Assembly (NCBI GenBank): GCA_023389455.1
Contig: JAEWEJ010000363.1
Location: forward strand, 1-10,096
Length of the DNA stretch: 10,096 bases
Reading direction: 5' to 3'
Source: Actinomycetes bacterium
Lineage (GTDB): Bacteria > Actinomycetota > Actinomycetes > Actinomycetales > Cellulomonadaceae
How positions within the stretch are numbered: the stretch's first letter is position 1; each line of letters starts with the position of its first letter. This document shows, in pieces, positions 1 through 5,520 of the stretch. The notes under the pieces are model-generated. The model saw only the letters and a list, made by a program, of their open reading frames with translations. It did not search any database and was not told where the DNA came from. The position numbers and the translations under genes are program-made.

Positions 1-1642
1 TGACGGCCATCGCGCCCTCGCCCACGGCGGACGCGACGCGCTTGGCGGACTCGGCGCGCACGTCGCCGGCCGCGAACACCCCCGGGACGCTCGTCTCGAG
101 GTGGTAGGGCGGGCGGTCCAGCGGCCACCCGGCCGGTGGGCGCCCCTCGGTCAGCAGGTCGGGGCCCGAGCGGACGAACCCGCGCGGGTCACGCTCGACG
201 GTCCCGTCGAGCCAGTCGGTCAGCGGGGCGGCGCCGATGAACACGAACAGCCACCCGGTGTCCACGGTGTCCTTGTCGCCCGTCACGGCGCTGCGCAGCA
301 CGACCTGCTCGAGGTGCTCGCCGCCGATCGCCTCGACCACCTCCGTGCCGGTCCGCACGCGGATGCGCGGGTGCGCCTCGACCTGCTCGACGAGGTAGTG
401 CGACATCGACCGGCGCAGGTCGTCCGCGCGGACCACCAGGGTCACCGAGCGGGCGTCGCGGGCCAGGTACATCGCGGCCTGCCCGGCGGAGTTGGCGCCG
501 CCGACCACGTAGACGTCCTGGTCGCGGCACGCCGGGGCCTCCGTCATCGCCGACCCGTAGAACACCCCGCGCCCCGTGAGGGTGCCGAGGCCCGGGCCGG
601 CGAGCTCCTTGTAGGACACGCCGTTGGACAGGATCACGCAGTGCGCCGCGAGCGTGCTGCCGTCGGCGAACCGCACGGCCCGCGCGGACCCCTTGACGTC
701 GAGCCCGCACACGTCGCGCGTCATGACGATCTCGGCGCCGAACCGCTGCGCCTGGCGCCGCGCGCGGTCGGTGAGCTGCGCCCCCGAGACGCCGTCGGGG
801 AAGCCCAGGTAGTTCTCGATGCGCGAGCTCTGCCCGGCCTGCCCGCCCGTGGCGGTGCGCTCGACGAGCGCCGTCCGCAGGCCCTCCGACGCGCCGTACA
901 GCGCGGCGCTGAGCCCCGCGGGGCCGCCCCCGACGACCACCAGGTCGTAGAAGTCCTCCGCCGGCTGCACCTCGAGGCCCACCCGCGACGCGATCGTCGC
1001 GTCGTCCGGCTCCACCAGGACGTCGCCGTCCGACGTGACGACGACCGGCAGGCGCGCGTCGTCGACGCCCGCGGCCTCCAGCAGACGTGCGCCCTCGGCC
1101 GAGTCGGAGGCGAACCACCGGTACGGCACCTGGTTGCGCGCCAGGAACTCGCGCACCTGCGACGAGCGCGCCGACCAGCGGTGGCCCACGACCTTGGGGC
1201 CGTGCACCGTGGACGGCGCCGCGGCCCGCCACGCGTCGAGCTGGGCGTCGAGCACCGGGTACAGCTTCTCCTCCGGCGGGTCCCACGGCTTGAGCAGGTA
1301 GTGGTCGAGGTCCACGACGTTGACGGCGTCGATCGCCGCGTCCGTGTCCGCGTACGCCGTCAGCAGCACGCGCCGCGCGGCGGGGAACAGGTCCATCGCC
1401 TGCTCGAGGAACTCGATGCCGCTCATGCCCGGCATGCGGTGGTCGGCCAGCAGCACCGCCACCTGCTCGCCCCGCAGCTTCAGCTCCCGGCACACGTCCA
1501 GCGCCTCGGCGCCGGACTCGGCCCGCACGATCCGGTACTCCTGCCCGTACCGGCGGCGCAGGTCCCGCGCGACGGCGCGCGACACCGCGGCGTCGTCGTC
1601 GACGGTGACGAGGGCGGGACGGGCTGCTGCGTCTGGTGGCAC
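1..1642 (-). CDS. Fused response regulator / thioredoxin-reductase-like FAD oxidoreductase (3' end outside window)
   Basis: The visible part is 547 codons, close to the roughly 560 usual for this fusion family. The GTG start at 1642 has GGAGG five bases upstream and no in-frame ATG before it. Residues 10-125 are a receiver domain: acidic DDD at 15-17, phospho-acceptor Asp67 in ADHRMPGMSG, Thr95, Lys118-Pro119. Residues about 150-225 resemble a glutaredoxin-like segment (VREFLARNQVPYRWF, then LPVVV). From about 230 comes a thioredoxin-reductase fold: FAD site GGGPAG at 238-243, GGQAG at 266-270, NAD(P)H site VVGGANSAGQAA at 379-390, and a C-terminal AGD motif (bases 59-70). The redox CxxC expected just before the NAD(P)H site is absent; that stretch reads VFYGSAMTEAPAC. 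It is therefore probably not a true thioredoxin reductase but a phosphorylation-controlled flavin oxidoreductase, probably cytosolic. Domain identity is seen in sequence; substrate and partner kinase are unknown. Confidence 0.93.
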   Translation of the reverse strand, partial: MPPDAAARPALVTVDDDAAVSRAVARDLRRRYGQEYRIVRAESGAEALDVCRELKLRGEQVAVLLADHRMPGMSGIEFLEQAMDLFPAARRVLLTAYADTDAAIDAVNVVDLDHYLLKPWDPPEEKLYPVLDAQLDAWRAAAPSTVHGPKVVGHRWSARSSQVREFLARNQVPYRWFASDSAEGARLLEAAGVDDARLPVVVTSDGDVLVEPDDATIASRVGLEVQPAEDFYDLVVVGGGPAGLSAALYGASEGLRTALVERTATGGQAGQSSRIENYLGFPDGVSGAQLTDRARRQAQRFGAEIVMTRDVCGLDVKGSARAVRFADGSTLAAHCVILSNGVSYKELAGPGLGTLTGRGVFYGSAMTEAPACRDQDVYVVGGANSAGQAAMYLARDARSVTLVVRADDLRRSMSHYLVEQVEAHPRIRVRTGTEVVEAIGGEHLEQVVLRSAVTGDKDTVDTGWLFVFIGAAPLTDWLDGTVERDPRGFVRSGPDLLTEGRPPAGWPLDRPPYHLETSVPGVFAAGDVRAESAKRVASAVGEGAMAV

Positions 1643-1691
1643 ACGGACCTCCGTGCCGGGGCGGTCTCGACGGCCATAGTCTGCGCCCGGG

Positions 1692-1711
1692 AACGGGTGG
1701 TGTCACCCGTT
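1692..1711. promoter_or_regulatory. Perfect inverted repeat upstream of the flavoprotein gene, candidate operator or hairpin
   Basis: AACGGGTG-GTGT-CACCCGTT has 8-bp arms and a 4-base spacer. It ends 50 bases before the GTG start at 1642, where a promoter or leader would be. It could bind a dimeric regulator, or form a leader hairpin in the transcript. No convincing -35/-10 pair was found beside it, so the role is inference only. Confidence 0.4.
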
Positions 1712-1741
1712 TCGTCCGGACGGGTTCTCGTCACGGGGACC

Positions 1742-1763
1742 GGACGACGAAGGCCCGGCACCG
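1742..1763 (+). repeat. Left copy of a 22-base direct repeat flanking the islet
   Basis: Identical at 21 of 22 positions to bases 3969-3990; the mismatch is G versus A near position 16. The distant copy is the left arm of the tRNA-Arg terminator, but no complementary right arm lies near this copy, so it looks like half a terminator. Confidence 0.6.
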
Positions 1764-1881
1764 GAGCTCGCAGTCGCCATCGAGGCGCTCCTCGCCGAAG
1801 GCGATGAGGCCACACCGCGCGCCGACGCAGTGTTCAGCCTTCCGCAGGCGTCCGAGGACGTCATGCACGCGCCACCGCTGC

Positions 1882-2769
1882 TCAGCTCTGACTGAAAGAC
1901 AGCCCCACCAGCGTCCGCTCGTAGGCGGTGCTGACCTTCGCGTCGACGAAGCGCCATCCCGTCACCGCCTCGACGACCTGCCGCACCACGGTGCAGACCC
2001 GTCTGGTGCTGTCGAAGTCGGCGTCCGGCTCGGCGACGTCGACGTTCCAGAAGATCTGCTCCTGCCAGAACGCCAGCGCGCAGTACCCCCCGGCCCCGAC
2101 CTGCACCTGCGGGTACTGCACGCCGCTCTCGTCGTCGATGCTCTCCTCGACTCCCGCCTCGAGCCCCTCGACGGTCAGGCCCGCGACGACCTCCTGGACC
2201 CAGCGGCCGGCGTCCGGTGAGGGTCGGCAGTCGACCGACGTCGTCAGGTGGCCGTCGGCGGTGAACGACGCCTCGAACCGCACCCCGACCCACGACATCG
2301 CACTGACGTCCCCGGCGAGCTGGGCGCGGCCGCGTGCGAGCCTCTCGCGCAGCCACGCCGGCTGGTGCTCGACGTCGCGGGGGAACATCTTCAGGTCCTC
2401 GACGTACGTCGCGTCGCCGGGCGCCAACGCCCACGACGGTTCGGCGTCGTAGTTGAAGCGGGTCGCCGTACGGCCGTCGGCGGTGATCTCGAGCTCCATG
2501 CTGAACCACGTGCCCGCGCCGGGCACGTACATGACCCGACGCAGCGCGAACAGGAGGTCAATGGTGTCGTCCGGCGGGAAGTCCTTCAGTTCCTGATCGC
2601 CCGTCACGAGGAACAGGGCGTCCTCGGCGGACGTGGTCAGCGCACGGAAGTGCAGCACGGCGCGGTCCCACGGCTGCGGGACCTCGGCCAGTACCAGCTG
2701 AGCTATCTCGTTGACCAGACGCGCCCGCTCCGGGAGCGGGTTCTGCGGGTCGTGCTCATCTGGGGACAT
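1882..2769 (-). CDS. YezG/DUF600-like putative immunity protein
   Basis: 295 residues, ATG start with GAAGGG nine bases upstream; no signal peptide or membrane segment, so probably cytosolic. Residues about 15-150 follow the pattern of the YezG (DUF600) immunity family: an N-terminal helix running into PQPWDRAVLHFRAL (31-44), then FSMELEITADGRTATRF (89-105) and the NYDAEPSW block (106-113). YezG neutralises the Bacillus LXG toxin YeeF, and such proteins usually sit directly downstream of toxin tips. Here a toxin tip of that general kind lies two genes upstream on the same strand. The C-terminal half (about 160-295) looks like a second compact domain, making the protein about twice the length of YezG; I do not recognise it. 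It is acidic, as immunity proteins often are. The family call rests on motif pattern only, so a plain hypothetical protein remains possible. Confidence 0.7.
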   Translation of the reverse strand: MSPDEHDPQNPLPERARLVNEIAQLVLAEVPQPWDRAVLHFRALTTSAEDALFLVTGDQELKDFPPDDTIDLLFALRRVMYVPGAGTWFSMELEITADGRTATRFNYDAEPSWALAPGDATYVEDLKMFPRDVEHQPAWLRERLARGRAQLAGDVSAMSWVGVRFEASFTADGHLTTSVDCRPSPDAGRWVQEVVAGLTVEGLEAGVEESIDDESGVQYPQVQVGAGGYCALAFWQEQIFWNVDVAEPDADFDSTRRVCTVVRQVVEAVTGWRFVDAKVSTAYERTLVGLSFSQS

Positions 2770-3026
2770 TGCTGAACACCCTTCGTTCGCGGGTACCGTC
2801 CACCGTCCATCGCACGGTCACCCGCGTCGGAACACGCGTCCGCCCGCCCTGCGCATGGTCGCTGTGTCGGTAGCGCCCCACCCGGCGGCTGCCCGTCGTC
2901 CGTGCCAGTCCTGCGAGGCAGCGCTGCGACGCGGGCGTGACCTCCTGGGAGGCGTCGTCGACACCGACACCCTGGGACGCGGCGCTCGCGCCACGGCGGT
3001 CCCCACAGCGGGCATGACCTGATGCG
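2770..3026. other. Gap inside the toxin/immunity islet without a convincing gene
   Basis: This 257-base gap separates the 136-codon gene from the YezG-like gene, although immunity arrays are usually tightly packed. Open frames exist on the minus strand (for example 2818-3015) but are Arg/Pro/Ser-rich and lack a recognisable domain or ribosome site. A tandem heptamer ACCGTCC ACCGTCC (2795-2808) lies just upstream of the YezG-like gene's ribosome site. The gap may hold that gene's promoter or the scar of a lost gene; I see no terminator. Confidence 0.4.
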
Positions 3027-3437
3027 CTAGACGGAAGGAAGCGACGCCAGTGCCGCAGCAGCGGAGCTGTAGCCCTCGTCTGCGAACGGACGCAGAAGGA
3101 CGTCGACATGCTGCGCGGCGAGCTCGCCGCAGGCAGCGATCGCCTTGGCTGCGGCGGAGATCGCCACCTTGACCGTCCCAAGAGCGAACGGGTCGTCGAA
3201 GTCGTCACGTGAGCGGCCCAGCGAGCCGTACGCCTGCGCCGCCGACGAGTCCACGGCCGCCAGTACCGCTGCGGGCCACCTCACGTCCGACAGAGACCGC
3301 ACGGCCGGACGCTGTCCAGGGACATCAGCGTTGTGCGCCAGCCGTGACCAGTCCGTAGGGCGGGAGCGCACCTCGTCGAGGAACTGCTCGACCAGTTCCC
3401 CGTTCGCGCCGTACCTGTGCGTCACCGTGACCTGCAC
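3027..3437 (-). CDS. Small protein of unknown function directly behind a toxin tip, candidate cognate immunity protein
   Basis: 136 codons from GTG at 3437, which lies 4 bases past the toxin stop in the string TGAGGAGGTG. GAGGAG abuts this GTG with no spacer, so ribosomes may instead start at the in-frame GTG at 3425, giving a spacing of about 11 bases and a protein 4 residues shorter. There is no signal peptide or membrane segment. The N-terminus is short and polar (THRYGANGELVEQFLDEV, 6-23). An acidic patch DDFDDPF lies at 78-84, then an Ala-rich helical C-terminus ending AAAALASLPSV. I recognise no family. Position is the main clue: the gene immediately 3' of a polymorphic-toxin tip is normally its immunity gene, and the near-overlap implies translational coupling. 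Codon use is coding-like and clearly better than other frames. Function is inference. Confidence 0.72.
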   Translation of the reverse strand: MQVTVTHRYGANGELVEQFLDEVRSRPTDWSRLAHNADVPGQRPAVRSLSDVRWPAAVLAAVDSSAAQAYGSLGRSRDDFDDPFALGTVKVAISAAAKAIAACGELAAQHVDVLLRPFADEGYSSAAAALASLPSV

Positions 3438-3441
3438 CTCC

Positions 3442-3945
3442 TCAGACTGCGACCGTCACTGTGTCGGTCAACCGTAGACGCACACTCATCCGAAGGTCGC
3501 CCCAGTACCGCGGGTCCACACCCGATGCACGCAGGGCGTCCCTCACGTCGAGCCGCACGTCATCGGCCCGGGTCCGCCACTGAGAACCGAGAGACCTGTT
3601 CACACCGCTGTCGCCCATGCCGGTGATCTGGTCCGGGTTCCCTCCTGCGCGCTGATCCGGGCCGTGCAGGGGCTCCTGTCCGCGCAGCTGCGCCTTGGCC
3701 TGCTCAATCGCATCGACTGGCGAGAGTCCGCGCTCCTCGACCAGACGGCACCCGGCGGCTCGTGCGTCGCGGGCGCGGTACCCGCCCGGCCGCTCGTTGA
3801 GGTCCCGGCGTGTGTCCCAGGGTGTGTCCCCGGCTGTGTCGGGGCGTGGTCGCGGCGCGGGGACGGGGCGGCTGGTCGCCCGCCGTCGCCGGGGGCGCCG
3901 GCACTCTCGGGACAGCGCGCACCGGGCGCCGACTCCCCGTCGCAC
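3442..3945 (-). pseudogene. 5'-truncated polymorphic toxin tip with Ntox15 (Toxin_43) nuclease signature
   Basis: Counting from the only in-frame start I can find (GTG 3945, no clear ribosome site), this is 167 residues. Residues 1-50 are Arg/Pro-rich and look non-conserved. Residues about 56-160 form the recognisable domain: LHGPDQRAGGNPDQITG (93-109) holds the HxxD pair His94/Asp97, followed by VNRSLGSQWRTR (115-126). This matches Ntox15, the DNase domain of the Agrobacterium type VI effectors Tde1/Tde2; I recall YeeF-type LXG toxins carrying it too, not checked here. Full toxins have a long N-terminal delivery region (LXG, WXG, RHS or similar). None is here: upstream sequence runs straight into the tRNA-Arg terminator. 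The catalytic motif and C-terminus appear intact, so this is a displaced or orphan tip rather than a decayed domain. Whether it is expressed is doubtful. Confidence 0.7.
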
Positions 3946-3968
3946 CTGGGACGACGCACCTGGTCGCG

Positions 3969-3990
3969 GGACGACGAAGGCCCAGCACCG
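3969..3990 (+). repeat. Right copy of the 22-base direct repeat, overlapping the tRNA-Arg terminator
   Basis: Same sequence as 1742-1763 except one base. Here it is a functional-looking hairpin arm, pairing with 3994-4011. The two copies bracket the toxin tip, the 136-codon gene and the YezG-like gene. Confidence 0.6.
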
Positions 3991-4011
3991 TCGCGGTGCT
4001 GGGCCTTCGTC
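3973..4011 (-). terminator. Strong hairpin terminator of tRNA-Arg
   Basis: Perfect 18-bp stem with a 3-base TCG loop, beginning 8 bases past the tRNA 3' end. No T-tract follows, as is common in high-GC actinobacteria. It separates the tRNA from the toxin fragment, so read-through into the toxin should be poor. Confidence 0.85.
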
Positions 4012-4018
4012 ACTGCTG

Positions 4019-4091
4019 CGCGCCCGAAGGGACTCGAACCCCCAACCTTCTGATCCGTAGTCAGATGCTCTATCCATTGAGCTACGGGCGC
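4019..4091 (-). tRNA. tRNA-Arg (anticodon ACG)
   Basis: 73 nt. The acceptor stem GCGCCCG pairs with CGGGCGC. The D stem is GCTC/GAGC, the anticodon stem TCTGA/TCAGA with loop CTACGGA (ACG), and the T loop TTCGAGT. The T stem GGGGG/CCCTT contains two G-T wobbles. The discriminator is G and CCA is not encoded. Position 34 A would be modified to inosine to read CGU/CGC/CGA, the main Arg codons of such genomes. Confidence 0.97.
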
Positions 4092-4114
4092 ACGGCCCTC
4101 GCGGGCCGACCAGA

Positions 4115-4143
4115 ACGATACAGCCAGAGCGCGCCGGACCCAA
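4115..4143 (-). promoter_or_regulatory. Sigma-70-type promoter of tRNA-Arg
   Basis: -35 TTGGGT (4138-4143), 17-base spacer, -10 TATCGT (4115-4120), 23 bases before the mature 5' end. Strikingly like the tRNA-Ser promoter at 8467-8495. Together with the leader ORF at 4360, this accounts for what I can see in the 4092-4430 gap. Confidence 0.75.
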
Positions 4144-4359
4144 ACCGCGGCACTGCGGCGTAGGCCACACCCCGGTACCGGCGGGCGCAAGCACGGGTCG
4201 GCGGGCCCCGTGCGGGCGGTGCGTCACCCGCGCACGCTCGGCCGACCGGGTGGCGTGTCATGGTCCGGCTGCGGACAAGTGCTGGCGTGTGTCACGGTGA
4301 CCGCCCGCCACGGGCCGACGACGTCCCCACGCGGTCACGCACCCGAGAGAGGAGAGACC

Positions 4360-4434
4360 GTGACCGGTCGTCGAGACCGCGCGACCCTGCCCGCCTGCCC
4401 GGCCGCCGCGCCGCTGCGGGGTGGCGCGCCGTGA
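4360..4434 (+). CDS. 24-codon leader-like ORF overlapping the SUKH gene
   Basis: GTG at 4360 has a good ribosome site (AGGAG at 4350-4354, spacing 5) and is followed by 24 codons ending GGAP. Its TGA (4432-4434) overlaps the GTG start of the next gene (4431-4433) in the classic GTGA arrangement. The downstream gene has no comparably good ribosome site, so the mini-ORF may serve to load ribosomes for it by translational coupling. The peptide (TGRRDRATLP, then Ala/Pro/Gly-rich) matches nothing I recognise and could be non-functional. Inference from the start signals only. Confidence 0.4.
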   Translation: MTGRRDRATLPACPAAAPLRGGAP

Positions 4435-5021
4435 GCGCCGCCGACGTGCGCGACGCCCTGGACGGCTGGGCGTGCCGGCTCGTCGGGCTCGGCGCGGTCG
4501 TCGTGACCCGGCTGCGCCCGGGCCTGACGGCGGCCGAGGCGCACGCGGTCGCGCAGCGCCACGGCTACGTGCTGACGGACGAGGTCGCCGCCCTGTGGAC
4601 CTGGCGCGACGGCGTGGCAGCCCGTCCGGGGCAGCCCCCGGCGCACCTGGCGCCCGGGCAGGAGTTCGCGTCGCTGGACGACAGCCTGCGCCGCTCCCGG
4701 GAGTACCTGGAGGCGTCGCGCGCCGAGGTCCGGGACGGGCACCGGCACCCCGTGACGTGGCAGCCGCACTGGGTGGTCGCCGTGCACGGGCACGCGCTGC
4801 CGCTCGTGCTCGACGGGTCGTCGCCCGGCCCCGACTCGTTCCGGCACGACGAGCAGGGCAACCCGCTGGTCGTGGCGCACTCGACGCTCCCGCAGCGCAT
4901 CGCACGCTGGCACGAGATGCTCGACACCGGCACGTGGCGCGTCGCGGCGGACGGCACGTGGGACGTCGACCTGACGCACCTCCCGGACAGTGCGCACACC
5001 CCGCGCACCGACCTCACCTGA
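4431..5021 (+). CDS. SMI1/KNR4 (SUKH) family protein
   Basis: 196 residues from GTG 4431. The longer open frame back to 4260 is Arg-rich and non-coding in style. Family features: LTDEVAALWTWRDGV (about 44-58) matches the SUKH LP..L..LY...NG block. It is followed by APGQEFASLDDSLRRSREYL, a central WQPHWVVAVHGHALPLVLD, and PLVVAHSTLPQRIARW near the end. There is no signal peptide. In bacteria SUKH proteins are common as immunity proteins against polymorphic toxins and also occur as orphan genes. This one lies just across tRNA-Arg from the Ntox15 tip but on the opposite strand, so a link is possible, not shown. Translation is probably coupled to the preceding mini-ORF. Family call fairly secure; role unknown. 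Confidence 0.82.
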   Translation: MSAADVRDALDGWACRLVGLGAVVVTRLRPGLTAAEAHAVAQRHGYVLTDEVAALWTWRDGVAARPGQPPAHLAPGQEFASLDDSLRRSREYLEASRAEVRDGHRHPVTWQPHWVVAVHGHALPLVLDGSSPGPDSFRHDEQGNPLVVAHSTLPQRIARWHEMLDTGTWRVAADGTWDVDLTHLPDSAHTPRTDLT

Positions 5022-5078
5022 CGCCGCCCGGCGGGAAAGGTGTGCGCGGCCGGGCGGTCCGTGCACCAGGCTCGGCGC

Positions 5079-5480
5079 ATGAGCGACACCGTGCTGCGCG
5101 TCCGGTTCCCCGTCGACGACGTCGTCCTGAGCCGGCTGCACGCCGCCGCGTTCGGCGGGCCGCCGGCGGGGGCGGCGCAGCCCTGGGCGGCCCGCCTCGA
5201 CCGCCACGCGGTGACCTGGGTGGGGGCGTTCGCCGGCGACGAGCTCGTCGGGTTCGTCCACGCCTGCGGCGACGGCGGCGCCCACGCGTTCGTGCTGGAC
5301 ACGATGGTCCACCCCGCGCACCGGCGCCGGGGCACGGGACGCCGGCTCGTCGAGCGCCTCGTCGTCGAGGTGCGCGCCGCCGGGTGCACGTGGCTGCACG
5401 TGGACTTCGAGCCGCACCTCGACGGCCTCTACCGGGCGTGCGGGTTCCGGCCGACGACGGCCGGTGTCCTGCCGCTGTGA
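5079..5480 (+). CDS. GNAT-family N-acetyltransferase
   Basis: 133 residues, typical of a single GNAT domain. It has the acetyl-CoA-binding motif A as LDTMVHPAHRRRGTGRRLV (73-91) with the RRRGTG pyrophosphate loop at 82-87. Motif B follows: a strand WLHVDFEP (105-112), then GLYRACGFRPT (116-126). ATG 5079 is chosen because family similarity begins there and MSDTVLR runs into the first strand; an in-frame GTG lies at 5061. No Shine-Dalgarno precedes it. CAGGCT (5067-5072) six bases before the ATG resembles an actinobacterial -10, so the mRNA may be leaderless (weak). The gene is 57 bases after the SUKH stop. The substrate cannot be told from sequence; small-molecule or protein N-acetylation is possible. 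Confidence 0.9.
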   Translation: MSDTVLRVRFPVDDVVLSRLHAAAFGGPPAGAAQPWAARLDRHAVTWVGAFAGDELVGFVHACGDGGAHAFVLDTMVHPAHRRRGTGRRLVERLVVEVRAAGCTWLHVDFEPHLDGLYRACGFRPTTAGVLPL

Positions 5481-5520
5481 CCCGGGGTCCCGCACGCCCG
5501 GAGGTCGACCGCCCGGGTCA
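5478..5520. terminator. Shared bidirectional inverted repeat between convergent genes
   Basis: TGACCCGGG (5478-5486) and CCCGGGTCA (5512-5520) are perfect 9-bp arms with a 25-base loop. The first three bases are the stop of the GNAT gene and the last three are the stop of the dehydrogenase gene on the other strand. The position is ideal for a two-way terminator, though the loop is large and there is no T-tract. Confidence 0.5.

Larger units (their letters stand above)
1680..1895 (+). pseudogene. Possible start-less C-terminal coding fragment
   Basis: A plus-strand frame is open from after the TAG at 1677 to a TGA at 1893-1895. From about 1764 it reads like real protein (ELAVAIEALLAEGDEATPRA, then DAVFSLPQASEDVMHAPP) with few Arg/Pro runs, unlike a shadow frame. 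It has no ATG, GTG or TTG in a plausible place, and its end overlaps the 3' end of the YezG-like gene by 14 bases on the opposite strand. It could be the tail of a gene cut off when the islet formed, or chance. Weak call. Confidence 0.2.

Noticed and set aside
101..1807. 568-codon plus-strand open frame antisense to the flavoprotein gene
   Set aside because: Arg/His/Val-rich shadow of the minus-strand gene in GC-rich DNA; no domain, and the opposite frame has unmistakable receiver and FAD motifs.
3946..4227. Extension of the toxin frame upstream through tRNA-Arg
   Set aside because: It would translate the terminator hairpin and the tRNA itself; no protein-like character.
3421..4301. Two GTCAC-N-GTGAC dyads (3421-3431 and 4291-4301) as a shared operator
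   Set aside because: One lies inside the start of a coding region, the motif is short, and similar GTGACC strings are common across this GC-rich window.
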